From the NCBI GenBank assembly GCA_963576735.1, contig OY755198.1:558001-622000 (forward strand): DNA of 64,000 nt, written 5' to 3'. Under the pieces are notes generated by a model, which was not told the DNA's origin, ran no database searches, and saw only the letters and a program-made list of their open reading frames with translations. A program made the translations under genes and the position numbers. The stretch comes from Bedellia somnulentella (Eukaryota > Arthropoda > Insecta > Lepidoptera > Bedelliidae). Below are positions 48,901-57,776 of this stretch, in pieces. How positions within the stretch are numbered: the first letter of the stretch is position 1; each line of letters starts with the position of its first letter.

Positions 48901-50052
48901 CCTATTAGCACAGATGATTACTTTATATAAATGCTTCCTTAGTGATTGGTAGATAGTAATGTCAGTGGAGAACGACCATGGAGGACACATGTAGATCAAA
49001 TAGAGAGTATGGTAAAGGCAGGCATCCAGGTTTATACAGTATGAAAAGGCATGGGCATGTGTGAAAAGATATATGAAATTCATATTATAAATGTAGACAA
49101 AGTTTTAGAATTTAAATCTTTTTGTTCATGAAAACCTCATGTGGGGATTATTACTAATAAATAACGAATAAATAAAGGAAAGAAAAATTTCGACACAGGC
49201 GGGAATCGAACCCGCACACAGAATTTCGCACTGGCAGCCAATTGACACAGTGGCTCAGTTGTCAGAGCGTCGGGGCGTATACCCGAGGTCGCGGGTTCGA
49301 TTCCCGCCTGTGTCGAAATTTTTCTTTCCTTTATTTATTCGTTATTTATTAGTAAAGTTTGAGAAGTTATGATGATTATCGCCCGATTTCTGAATTGAGT
49401 ATTCAAGCTGAGAACGACTTAAGTATCGTTTTGTCTCATTCAGTTGTTAAGATTTCAATGCGACAGAACGATACTCAATTTGTTCTCAGCTGGAATACTA
49501 AATTCAGAAATCGGGCGTATATTTTTTTTTAATATCTTACTTAGATAATACTACAATTAAATTACTAGAACAATAAAGATTGTTATTAATACACTTTCAG
49601 GACTGTAAAGTATATCTTTGTGGCACAAAGAAGGATCTTCTAGATACGGGTGTGGCACAAAGGCAAGTGCCAGAAGAAACGGTGGCCGTGTATGCCCAAG
49701 GGCATAATGGGCACTTTCTCACATCTAGTAAAACTGGAGAAAATGTTGGTAAGTATTTTATATAGTATCTGTTAAAGATAATTATTATTTTTGGTAATAT
49801 GTCTCCAGTCGCATCGTCAAACCATCATCTAAAAATCCACAAAACAAAAGTCGCCTCTAACAACATCCGCGGAAAGGAATGGGCTAGTTAAGCCTAAACA
49901 TATATTTTTATTATTTTCCAGATGAACTATTCCAAAAGATAGTAGACGACTGCAGTTCTGATACCAAAATGTTGAGACAATTAGAAGAACAACACTTGAT
50001 GCTACAGAAAGAGCTTGAACAAAGTAAAACCAAAGAATTTTGTCTGTGTTGA
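42857..50052 (+). CDS. Rab24: Ras-related small GTPase Rab24 (5 exons, 202 aa)
   Basis: Exons join in phase to 609 bases including stop. Rab24 is an atypical Rab linked to autophagy and membrane traffic, low in GTPase activity. Visible signatures: P-loop GSEHVGKT (residues 12-19); effector region [22 protein letters not shown], where Ser replaces the usual catalytic Gln, as in animal Rab24; [21 protein letters not shown] in place of NKxD, again as in Rab24; [14 protein letters not shown] (G5); and a C-terminal CLC suited to double geranylgeranylation. Length matches vertebrate Rab24 (203 aa). Introns 2 and 3 hold SINEs and a MITE, intron 4 a SINE fragment. Confidence is high because atypical residues match this subfamily, not Rab20 or Rab5. 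Confidence 0.93.
43947..44187 (-). mobile_element. SINE-A with 13-bp target duplication
   Basis: ACAGATCTATATA on both sides (43934-43946 and 44188-44200). Rab24 intron 1. Confidence 0.88.
44258..44486 (+). mobile_element. SINE-A, diverged
   Basis: 'gcttagaatgccactacccc' to 'gctgtgagtatatgtatgta'. Rab24 intron 1, 84 bases before exon 2. Confidence 0.78.
44570..44658 (+). CDS. Rab24: Rab24 exon 2
   Basis: Acceptor ATTCCAG, donor AG|GTATAT. Encodes [20 protein letters not shown] then GIWDTAGSE, covering switch I to the start of switch II. Confidence 0.93.
44725..45110 (+). repeat. Diverged repeat with GGGCAAGTGCCCAGGGCC motif
   Basis: 'ccactgggcactctgggcaa' then GTGCCCAGGGCCCG and 'acaggggcccctc' recall hAT-derived insect repeats. 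Assignment weak. In Rab24 intron 2. Confidence 0.35.
45195..45283 (+). mobile_element. SINE-A scrap
   Basis: 'gaagttctggctaccccttg' and 'gattcatagctgtgattaaa'. Confidence 0.55.
45370..45600 (-). repeat. Unclassified dispersed repeat
   Basis: 'cgaccgatttcaaccaaatt' then 'tggcacagtgatcaattgga' is a phrase shared by lepidopteran transposons. No coding content. Confidence 0.35.
45600..45889 (-). mobile_element. SINE-B, head missing
   Basis: Tail and body; cut at 'aaaagacaaattggtgtc'. Variant 'catggcaagcgccatctagt' shared with the copy at 54277. Confidence 0.7.
45921..46225. mobile_element. 305-bp MITE with about 115-bp inverted arms
   Basis: AGAGCTTATTCCATTTGTCT and complement, with GTGCGTTAAGCTGGCGTACC inside both arms. 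Flanked by TTA (45918-45920 and 46226-46228). The 70-base AT-rich centre has no frame. In Rab24 intron 2. Confidence 0.85.
46497..46722 (+). mobile_element. SINE-B, 5' truncated
   Basis: Starts at 'gttaacggtgagggaaaaca', complete to the TTATG-type tail. Confidence 0.75.
46893..47019 (+). CDS. Rab24: Rab24 exon 3
   Basis: Acceptor TTACAG, donor GAG|GTAGGT. Encodes [20 protein letters not shown] then [20 protein letters not shown] and EE. SINE-A starts about 14 bases after the donor. Confidence 0.93.
47034..47277 (-). mobile_element. SINE-A subfamily I
   Basis: Full length; starts 14 bases after the Rab24 exon 3 donor. Confidence 0.82.
47325..47550 (+). mobile_element. SINE-A, diverged
   Basis: 'agctgttttgtgttggctta' to 'gccgtgagtttatgtatgta'; tail-to-tail with the next copy. 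Confidence 0.75.
47551..47797 (-). mobile_element. SINE-A subfamily I
   Basis: Full length. With the preceding copy forms an inverted SINE pair in Rab24 intron 3. Confidence 0.85.
48240..48280 (-). mobile_element. RTE 3' terminal scrap
   Basis: 'actcacgccattagttccca' matches the RTE 3' end. About 40 bases only. Confidence 0.45.
48350..48596 (-). mobile_element. SINE-A subfamily II
   Basis: Full length, head GCCGGCTTAGAATGTCGCTA. Confidence 0.84.
48640..48900 (-). mobile_element. 3' UTR fragment of a related CR1-group LINE
   Basis: On the minus strand 'agctgaaaagcgaagctatc' and 'gatagaacgagct' match the 3' UTR of the LINE at 24.95-30.85 kb (30590-30630). Lies in Rab24 intron 3. Confidence 0.6.
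48950..49085 (+). mobile_element. RTE coding-end scrap
   Basis: 'gacgggg'-type frame remnants: 'ggacacatgtagatcaaata' (RTHVDQI), then a KNKRACxKR-like 'gggcatgtgtgaaaagatat'. Diverged, in Rab24 intron 3. Confidence 0.5.
49105..49372 (+). mobile_element. tRNA-like foldback element with head-to-head half copies
   Basis: Left half is a reverse copy (tail, then GGCGGGAATCGAACCCGC T-arm complement). Right half is a forward copy with full core GGTGGCTCAGTTGTCAGAGC-type to GGTTCGATTCCCGCCTGTGT. In Rab24 intron 3. (Core reads 'cagtggctcagttgtcagag'.). Confidence 0.75.
49380..49517. mobile_element. 138-bp palindromic MITE copy 1
   Basis: CGCCCGATTTCTGAATTGAG and complement, flanked by TAT on both sides. 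In Rab24 intron 3, next to a tRNA-like foldback element. Confidence 0.85.
49601..49748 (+). CDS. Rab24: Rab24 exon 4
   Basis: Acceptor TTTCAG, donor G|GTAAGT. Encodes [20 protein letters not shown] through [12 protein letters not shown]: the guanine-specificity motif and the SSK motif. Confidence 0.93.
49795..49902 (-). mobile_element. SINE-A head-half scrap beside Rab24 exon 5
   Basis: 'atgtctccagtcgcatcgtc' to 'aatgggctagttaagcctaa'; ends about 19 bases before the exon 5 acceptor. Confidence 0.65.
49922..50052 (+). CDS. Rab24: Rab24 exon 5 (last, prenylation tail)
   Basis: Acceptor TTTCCAG, stop TGA at 50050. Encodes [20 protein letters not shown], a Gln/Glu-rich helix, and the end KEFCLC. 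The last three residues CLC form a CxC geranylgeranylation signal. Confidence 0.92.
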
Positions 50053-50239
50053 CGATGTTAATATTGATTAAGAATAATTTGGTATAAATATTAGAGATAT
50101 AAAGATAGTGGAGATTGCTTAACCACCACAAATGTAGAAAAATATGTGCAAAACTTGCTTTACGGGTGATAATTGGACGTAGTTAAGCAGAAAGGACTCA
50201 ATCCACACTTTTGCCGAAATTGAGTATATGTATGTACTT

Positions 50240-50492
50240 AAGTACATACATATACTCACGGCCATAAATCCCAAAAAGGGGTAGCCAGAGCTTCAGAGCT
50301 TGAAACTTCTCAGCCACATTTGGAAGTTGATAGAGGAGAAGATGGTAGAAATAAAGTATCGTTGGTGATGAGTCTCCTACCGCATAGTGGTTTTTGCACT
50401 TAAACAAACCCTTACCTTCTTCCTAGTCGCATCTTACGAAACCCACTGGGAAGAATAGGGTAGTGCTATTCAAAGCCGACACTACACAGCTA
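50240..50492 (-). mobile_element. SINE-A
   Basis: Full length, downstream of Rab24; shares 'cttcagagcttgaaacttct'-type variant with the copies at 15511 and 55376. Confidence 0.8.
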
Positions 50493-50681
50493 ATCTGAAT
50501 GCTAAATGTAATAAAATACGTGGAAACTTGCATTATAGATGATATTTTTACGTTATAACGTCATTAGAATTAAAAAAGCGGAGAACTGTCAATGTTTTTA
50601 TAAAACAACCGCCAGATGGCGCGCATAGCTCTCTTGTTAGATACAATAAGCAAATTTCCTCAAATGTTGTATATTGTACAT

Positions 50682-50760
50682 ACATACATATACTCACACC
50701 ATTATTTCCCATTGGGGTAAGCAGAGACTATCGATCTTCACTTTGTACGATCCTGGCGTT
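50682..50760 (-). mobile_element. RTE 3' end scrap
   Basis: (TATG)n tail, then 'ctcacaccattatttcccat' and 'cagagactatcgatcttcac'. Downstream of Rab24. Confidence 0.6.
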
Positions 50761-51074
50761 ATATAGCTGAAGTTATATAGTCTTGATTCTGAATAGAATA
50801 ATCGTATTAAAATTTAGTTAACTCTTCCAAACTGTTTTGAGTTTTTTGTACAGATTGTGTTTGATAAGATGATATAATTTGCAATAAGATAGGAGCTACC
50901 GCAATTTTGCGAACAAACGAAATTGTTTAAAATATTAACTACCATTTTATAGTGTGTGTTTTCGATTTCCATGTTAAATAGATAACAATTTCTAATATTT
51001 TACAAGACTCATTACGCCATTTAGCGAAAAAGTTATTTTATACCGACCTCAATTAATCTCATCGGCAAATAATA

Positions 51075-51545
51075 TTTTTATTTTTATTTGTGTCTTACAA
51101 TACAAAAAGAAACAACAATGAAATCAAACAACAGACAAAAAGGTGCAAAGCTCGTTCTATCCGCAACAAGCAGATAGCTTCGCTTTTCAGCTCTGACCTG
51201 TGACTTAAAGCTTCTATACTTACATCCAAATTACATTAAAGTAGAATGAAATTTTTGCCGTGTAGTGCCGGCTTAGAATGTCGCTACCCCTTTCTACCCA
51301 CGGGTGTCGTAAGAGGCGACTAAGGGTATTGGGGCTTTTTATTGGATTTTTGGGCGATGCGGATGGAGACCCGTCACCAAAAACGTTTATTATTATCATC
51401 TTCTCCCCAATCAACTTCCAAAAGTGGCTGAGGAATTTATCATTCCAAAGCTCTGGCTACCCCGTTAAGGGATTTATAGCCGTAAGTATATGTATGTAGA
51501 ATGAAATTTTACAATGCAATCAAAGTGTGCCCATTGCAAGTATAA
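51075..51545 (-). mobile_element. Second related LINE 3' UTR fragment, split by a SINE
   Basis: Minus-strand match to the same 3' UTR element and to 48640-48900. Interrupted by a SINE-A insertion at 51256-51495 with a clear target duplication. Old copy. Confidence 0.6.
51256..51495 (+). mobile_element. SINE-A mosaic with 15-bp target duplication
   Basis: GTAGAATGAAATTTT on both sides (51241-51255, 51496-51510). Head of subfamily II, tail half of subfamily III. Confidence 0.88.
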
Positions 51546-51643
51546 TGTTACAATTTCTTTTATTTATATCTTGCTGTCTCGCTCGTCGAACATTAGTTTT
51601 TCGTGCGATCTGCTCATCGAGGACCTAAGTAAATAAAGCATAC

Positions 51644-51880
51644 AAACATACATATACTCACGGCTATAAATCCCTAAAAGGGGTAGCCAGAGCTGAGAAA
51701 TTAGAAATTCCACAACCACTTTTGGAAGTTGAGTGGGGTAGAATAAAGGTTGTTGGTGATGGGTCTCCAACCGCATCGCCCAAAAATCACTTAAAAAGCC
51801 CCCTATACCCTTAGTCGCCTCTTACGATCACCCACGGGTAGAAATGGTGTAGTGCTATTCTAAGCCGACACTACTCAGCT
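51644..51880 (-). mobile_element. SINE-A
   Basis: Full length with a 10-base deletion near 'gtggggtagaataaaggttg'; subfamily III head, subfamily I tail half. Confidence 0.8.
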
Positions 51881-51993
51881 AAATAAAGCAGAAACCAAAA
51901 AAAGCTCAGTACAGAAATTGCTGAATAAATTCCTCTTAAAACTGATTGTGAAAATAAATTTTTCTTTATACCCTGATAGATTGATTCAATGTT

Positions 51994-52069
51994 CTGACTA
52001 TTGTTGGTCATACATTTGCGTCGCTTAAGTCTGACTATTGTTGGTCATACATTTGCGTCGCTTAAGTCA
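51994..52069. repeat. 38-bp tandem duplication
   Basis: 'tctgactattgttggtcata' then 'catttgcgtcgcttaagt', twice in direct succession. Confidence 0.85.
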
Positions 52070-52226
52070 GTGAAAATACACTGAACCACTTACGGATATT
52101 GACATTCTTCGTTTCTTCTCTATTCAGTTATTTTTTTTATGGTTAAAAGTCAGTCGATTTCTAGAGTATTTTTCTGTATAGTTGGATATGCGTCCAAGGT
52201 GCTCCCATTAAATTTTAAAAGTCTAA

Positions 52227-52488
52227 GGGCCGGCGCTGACTGCCGGCATGGCATGGCAAAGGATTTCGGTACAGATATAGCATTTTTAATCTTATTACCA
52301 TGAGTAAAGAATTCATTTTACTTTATTTTGACACAACGATGCCGAGGGAGGCCGCGGTAGGACAGAACGTCGGCATCGTTGTGTCAAAATAAAGTAAAAT
52401 GAATTCTTTACTCATGGTAATAAGATTAAAAATGCTATATCTGTACCGAAATCCTTTGCCATGCCATGCCGGCAGTCAGCGCCGGCCC
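52227..52488. mobile_element. Foldback MITE copy 1 (262 bp, TAA duplication)
   Basis: GGGCCGGCGCTGACTGCCGG and its complement form arms of about 118 bases around a 25-base unpaired centre (GAGGGAGGCCGCGGTAGGAC region). Flanked by TAA at 52224 and 52489. A 3-bp TWA target points to PIF/Harbinger (inference). Confidence 0.88.
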
Positions 52489-52660
52489 TAATTAGTAAAA
52501 AAAACTGATAAATTAATGCATACGCAATCTGTTTATCGAATTTTGTATGAAAAATCTGGTTACCGTCATACGGCTGTAAACGGTTCCTTTTTTGTTAAAA
52601 ATATATTATCGTATATGCATGTTAACGCCAGTGTAAATGAACTACCTCGAAAAGCTTAAT

Positions 52661-52852
52661 GTATAACTTTATATTGTATAATATTACATTGTATAACTTT
52701 ATAATGAATAATATTACAGTGTATAACTTTATAATGTATAATATTACATTGTATAACTTTATAATGTATAATATTACATTGTATAACTTTATAATGTATA
52801 ATATTACGTTGTATAACTTTATAATGTATATATTACATTGTATAACTTTATA
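52661..52852. repeat. 30-bp minisatellite, about 6.4 units
   Basis: Unit TGTATAACTTTATAATGTAT then AATATTACAT. Units nearly identical. AT-only array; the open frame across it is a by-product of the 30-base period. Confidence 0.9.
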
Positions 52853-52859
52853 GCTCTAA

Positions 52860-53780
52860 AATAGCGTATTGCATGTTGAGAGTACCTAAGAAAATATTGC
52901 GGAAATTACCTCTAAAAAATCTTTTATTTAGAAACCAGGATTTAAATTTAAACCACATATTAGTATAAGGAAAGGTTGGTTGTTACCTTAGAAGGTCAAC
53001 TCTTCATATGAAGAACGATAATAGGCAAATGAACCTCTTCTCACCCCCTATTAAAATTTATTTCTATCTCGCTCGCACAAAACGAATTTTCGGTTCTTGT
53101 TATTTTTGATAAGTGAGTGAGGTGATATTCGACGAATCCAACGATAGCTCCGTAGTTGTCGTTGGTTTCATTGACTAGAAAGCGCTGTGGGAGTCATGTT
53201 AGAGCGCAAACTACTGCGGACTCACTCGCACATAGCAGCGTCTCACTCGTATCCTACATCGCGGTATGTAAGTGTTTCTCGAACTAAGCATAAATACAAT
53301 TTATAAGTTGGTACACAGCAGGGTGTACTCGCCAGTATATCTTTACTGTTCCTACAGCGCCAATATTAATATTATTTTATACAAGTCAAAATCCGAATAT
53401 TCGTTGCGTGCGAGCGAGACAGAAATAAATTTTAATATGGGTAAAAGACAAGAGATACCATGACCTGACTGATTATACCTGACTTTTTGTATGATCCCTT
53501 TTTATAAGCAAAAGTTTACATGTTACATTATGATGTACAAATTCTGAAAAGCTGTATTGCCGCTATCATATTATATTTCTAAGGTATTCTAAGCAGAGTA
53601 GATAAATTCACAATAATTTAAAAATATTTGCGCATAGATTTTGTTTTGTAAATAAATTGATTATTCTTTTATAAATTTTGACTGATTGCATAATATGGCT
53701 ATGTTTTTGAGGTAAGTGATGAAATAAATGATAGTCTTTTTATATTTCTTTTACTTAAATATTTAAATACTTAACAATTT
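52860..53780. other. Unannotated intergenic stretch
   Basis: Between Rab24 and the protease. Contains scattered 'ctcactcg' and 'gctcgcac' words at 53060-53260 and 53400 but no gene or repeat family recognised. Confidence 0.45.
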
Positions 53781-53786
53781 ATATTG

Positions 53787-54038
53787 CTGTGTAGTGTCGG
53801 TTTAGAATAGCACTACCCCATTTCTTCCGGTGGGTGTACGTAAGAGGTGACTAACGGTATGGGGCTATTAAGGGATTTTTGGGCGATGCGGTTGGAGACC
53901 CATCACCAACAACTTTTATTTTTACTATCTTTTCCCCACTCAAATTTCCAAAAGTGGCTGAGGAATTTCTAATTCTTTAGCTCTGGCTACCCCTTCCTGG
54001 GATTTATACCCGTGAGTATATGTATGTATGTATGTATG
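53787..54038 (+). mobile_element. SINE-A subfamily I
   Basis: Full length with four TATG units. Confidence 0.85.
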
Positions 54039-54092
54039 TTAAATATTTAAGAGATTGCTTACCTATCTACCAGAGTTTTATTTTTCTAAGAG

Positions 54093-54290
54093 AACATACA
54101 TGTATGCATATACTCACGCTATAAGTTCTCTTTAAGGCAAGCAGAGACATTTGATCGGCACTTTGTACGACCCTGACCAACCTCGAGCTATGTCTACATT
54201 TATCACACTTTTCATACATGTTCCTTTACTCTTCAGACTACAGATGGTTTTCTTTTTGAGAACATTCTCTATTTACGACGACATGATAGT
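54093..54290 (-). mobile_element. RTE 3' end fragment
   Basis: Tail 'catgtatgcatatactcacg', then 'actttgtacgaccctgacca' and the KNKRACMKR region. Abuts a SINE-B head. Confidence 0.6.
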
Positions 54291-54646
54291 CAAGTGGATA
54301 GAACACCCGCCCGAAAACAGAAGGGCGTGAGTTCCAATCCTGGGTCGGGCCTACACCAATTTGTCTTTTCCAAAGTCATATGTGTGGTTAATTTATCATG
54401 GTTGTTAACGGTGAGGGAAAACATCGTGAGGAAACCCACATGGCTGAGTTGTACTTAGTCATGTGACAGTGTATTCGTACAAAACGGCGATAGGCCTGCC
54501 CCCTATCACGTGAGTACACTGTCTAAGCAAAACGTGGGTTCCTTCTCTGGATACTAGATGGCGCTGCCATGTGAGTTCAGAAGTATTGGTACCTCTGCCA
54601 ACCCCTTCGGGGAAAAACGGCGTGAACGTTTATGTTTATGTTATTC
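54277..54646 (+). mobile_element. SINE-B, full length
   Basis: Head GACATGATAGTCAAGTGGAT with GAGTTCCAATCCTGGGTCGG, complete body and TTTATG tail. Placed directly after an RTE fragment. Confidence 0.85.
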
Positions 54647-54704
54647 TCTATTTCTAAGGGTTGTTTATAAAAAAAGCAATATATCGAATGCAAAGCCGAG
54701 TGGG

Positions 54705-54950
54705 TTGCCGTGAAGTGCCGGCTTAGAATGTCGCTACCCCTATCTACCCACGGGTGTCGTAAGAGGCGACTAAGGGTATCGGGTCTTTTTATTGGATTTT
54801 TGGGCTATGCGGTCGGAGACCCATCACCAAAAACCTTTATTTTACCGCCATTTCCCCACTCAACTTCCAAAAGTGGCTGAGGAATTTATAATTCCTTGGC
54901 TCTGGCTACCCCTTCTAGGGAATTATAGCCGTGAGTATATGTATGTATGT
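54705..54950 (+). mobile_element. SINE-A subfamily II
   Basis: 'gccgtgaagtgccggcttag' to (TATG)n; lies just ahead of the SINE-C. Confidence 0.84.
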
Positions 54951-54978
54951 TTAAATCGTAAATCGAGGTGGTTTATTT

Positions 54979-55370
54979 ATGACGACGTCCGTGGCCGAGT
55001 GGATAGGTGACTAGCTTCTCTGTCCGGACGTTGCGGGTTTGATTCCCGCTGAGAGCAACATTTATGTGATGAGCATAAATGATTGTTTCTTACGCCCGAT
55101 TTCTGAATTGAGTATTCTAGCTGAGAACGACTTAAGTATCGTTTTGTCTCATTCAGTTGTTAAGATTTCAATGCGACAGAACGATACTTAAGTTGTTCTC
55201 AGCTGGAATACTCAATTCAGAAATCGGGCGTTAGTCTCAGATGTTATTTATATGTGTATTATATAGTATTAAATATATAATTGAGTTAGTATCCCATAAA
55301 ACAAATTAACATAGTTTAAGGCTAACTTGATCTGTGTATAAGTCCGTATATTTATTATTATTCATCAATG
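54979..55370 (+). mobile_element. tRNA-Ser-like SINE (SINE-C) split by a MITE
   Basis: Head GACGTCCGTGGCCGAGTGGA, then GTTGCGGGTTTGATTCCCGC; body resumes after the MITE at 55093-55230 and runs to 'acttgatctgtgtataagtc'. Aligns with the copy at 6885-7590. Confidence 0.7.
55093..55230. mobile_element. 138-bp palindromic MITE copy 2
   Basis: Nearly identical to the copy at 49380, same length, flanked by TTA on both sides. Inserted inside a tRNA-Ser-like SINE-C. Confidence 0.85.
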
Positions 55371-55375
55371 TTAAT

Positions 55376-55618
55376 ACATACATACATATACTCACGGCCA
55401 TAAATCCCATTAAGGGGTAGTCAGAACTTCAGAGCTACAAACTCTTCAGCCACCTTTGGAATTTGATAAGGGGCAAGATGGTAGAAAGAAAGTATCGTGG
55501 TGATGGGTCTCCAACCGCATCGCCAAAAAACCAGCAAAAAGCCCCATACCCTTAGTCGCCTCTTACAACACCCGTGGGTAGAAAGGGGTAGTGATATTCC
55601 ATGCCGGCACTACACGGC
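55376..55618 (-). mobile_element. SINE-A subfamily II
   Basis: Full length, CTTCAGAGCT variant in the tail half. Confidence 0.82.
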
Positions 55619-55639
55619 AAGTGTAGTCGTTACACCTGC

Positions 55640-55775
55640 CCCTTATTACATGCCATGAACTGTCAATTCAAAAAGTGACGTCTTTTAACAATTGCAACAC
55701 GAGATATTCAGAAATATTAGTACCTCTGCCATCCTACTGGAAAAACTGGGCATGTACGGTGAGTAGGAGAGTTCC
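55640..55775 (+). mobile_element. SINE-B scrap, diverged
   Basis: 'aaatattagtacctctgcca' and the preceding 'gccccttattacatgccatg' match the 3' half. Confidence 0.45.
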
Positions 55776-55972
55776 TGGATAACGGGCGAAAGTTTTACGT
55801 GACAACGACTTTGAGTGGTAAAATAATTTTAATGTGAATATTCATTCGTAAAGAAGGATGAAATTATGTCTGTCTCTCTCTTGCTCTTAGGCGGGCTAAC
55901 CATGCCCGAGTGGAAGGGACGCGTGCCTCTCACTCGCTCTCATTGTGAGCGCATAACGTGAGCGGAGCGTAA

Positions 55973-56234
55973 GGGCCGGCGCTCACTGCCGGCATGGCAT
56001 GGCATGGCATGGCAAAGGATTTCGGTACAGATATAGCATTTTTAATCTTATGACCATGAGTATAGAATTCATTTTACTTTATTTTGACACAACGATGCCG
56101 ACGTTCTGTCCTACCGCGGCCTCCCTCGGCATCGTTGTGTCAAAATGAATTCTATACTCATGGTAATAAGATTAAATATGCTATATCTGTACCGAAATGC
56201 TTTGCCATGCCATGCCGGCAGTCAGCGCCGGCCC
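55973..56234. mobile_element. Foldback MITE copy 2 (262 bp, TAA duplication)
   Basis: Same element as at 52227 but with the centre in reverse orientation (GTCCTACCGCGGCCTCCCTC), flanked by TAA at 55970 and 56235. Extra ATGGC units in one arm and a small deletion in the other. Confidence 0.88.
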
Positions 56235-56348
56235 TAACGCAGTTTCTTGAAGTGTCACCCGGCAAACCAATTTATAAGACGTTGTCACGTCAAAATAAAC
56301 AAAAAAATAATTATGATATACATTTTATTAAAATATTGTACACATAAC

Positions 56349-56390
56349 TTGTCTAGTTTTAAGTGAAAACCACTTAAAACTAGACAAGAC
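56349..56390. repeat. Perfect hairpin
   Basis: CTTGTCTAGTTTTAAGTG and its complement around about 5 bases. No associated gene. Confidence 0.6.
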
Positions 56391-56449
56391 AATTATATAC
56401 ACATTAAGAGATCCTATATTAAAATGGCAATTATAATACGTTATGATAT

Positions 56450-56733
56450 GACTAATAAATAAAGAATAAATAAAGGAAAGAAAAATTCCGAATTAGTAAA
56501 AAATTCGGGGGTAGGAAACGCAAACACTACTAAAACGTGTAAAAGAAATAAAGGATAGAATAATTTCGCGCTGGCAGCCATTGACACGGTAGCTCAATTG
56601 GCAAGAGCGACGCGACGGGGGCGTATACTCGAGGTCGCGGGTTCGAATCCCGCCTGTGTCGAACTTTTTCTTTCCTTTATTTATTCTTTATTTATTAGTA
56701 ATAATCCCTACATGAGGTTTTCATATCAAAAAG
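56450..56733 (+). mobile_element. tRNA-like foldback element
   Basis: Left end 'aataaataaaggaaagaaaa', spacer 'cgcgctggcagccattgaca', core with a small GACGC duplication (AGCGACGCGACGGGGGCG), right end 'ctttcctttatttattcttt'. Confidence 0.75.
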
Positions 56734-56739
56734 ATTTAA

Positions 56740-57300
56740 ATTATTATGATATGATTTATGATGATGTGATAATGTCAATTTAAAATGTTGACTTGTTTCT
56801 TTACGGCTTACGGCCGGAAGTACAGCAGGAAAAAGTCAGATAAATTAGTCAGATAACAGAATTCTACAAATCAATGGAAATGTATCATATGCCTACCTAA
56901 TTTCTTTAATTTTGTATCTTATATATACGTATTTTTTTAATAACTTGTAAATTGCATATGTAAATAAACATATTATTTGATCCAACTATTATTTTCAATA
57001 AATATACATCCACGTAAGAATAATTAAAAAACAGTGACCTATGGAGAAAACAGCTTTAGTTCGATCCCGGTTTAACACCAAAAAGTGCTCAAAAACGCTG
57101 CCAGTATATTGTAACAGTAAGAAAAAACTACAATTCTGATTTAATTTAATGGTATCCTTGAAATGTACAGTTTTAATCTTCTAAAAAAGATTATAGCAAT
57201 GATAGAATTGATGGATATTGTATACCAATATTCTATTCAAAATGTCCTCCAAGATTTTATTTATTTAAATATGGTGTTTCACACAGCTTGAGCTCACGCA
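56740..57300. other. Unannotated stretch 3' of the protease
   Basis: AT-rich; no frame or repeat family identified. Confidence 0.45.
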
Positions 57301-57311
57301 CAGTCGCACTG

Positions 57312-57342
57312 TAGCATGACGACCCGTGCCAGGAAGGCGGGC
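57312..57342 (-). pseudogene. Duplicated tail of protease exon S4
   Basis: 31 bases match the last codons of exon S4 with one mismatch, reading PAFLARVVML and then, instead of the stop, QCDCA and TGA. No acceptor or catalytic part accompanies it. Either a partial tandem duplication or the remnant of a neighbouring protease paralogue. Confidence 0.6.
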
Positions 57343-57594
57343 AGAATTGTGTAAAATAAGTTTTTTAAACATCAATTCAATTCAATTTTTATTTAGGTGG
57401 CTTCAATAGTGTTTGCCAATGTCGAGTAAAACGCAAGAAAGGCACCTTATGTGAGTTTGGCTGGTGAATATCAGACTCAATCATTTAAAGACAGTTCAAA
57501 CCATACAAGTAGTGTAATGTGAATACTAAAGCATGACAATCGTGCAACTTGCGACACAATCGTCAGTCGCTAAAGATACATAATACAGGGGTCG

Positions 57595-57776
57595 GTCGTT
57601 GTGGAGATCTTTGGGGAGGCCTATGTCCAGCAGTGGACGTTCATAGGTTGATGAATGAATGAGTGATGAATTAATGATGAATGAATGATGAATGAACGAT
57701 GAGTGATTGAAGAATTACTGAATGAATGACGAATGAACGATGAATGTATTAATGATTACTGAATGAATGAATGAAA
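57595..57776 (+). mobile_element. Other RTE-like 3' end with long GAATGAATGAT tail
   Basis: 'ggggaggcctatgtccagca' and 'gtggacgttcataggttgat' are the familiar lepidopteran LINE 3' signature, followed by about 130 bases of degenerate ATGA repeats that run up to the protease stop codon. Confidence 0.6.

Noticed and set aside
52659..52853. Small repetitive protein of MYNFIMYNITLYNF type
   Set aside because: Translation of the 30-bp AT-only minisatellite; no start context or conservation signal.
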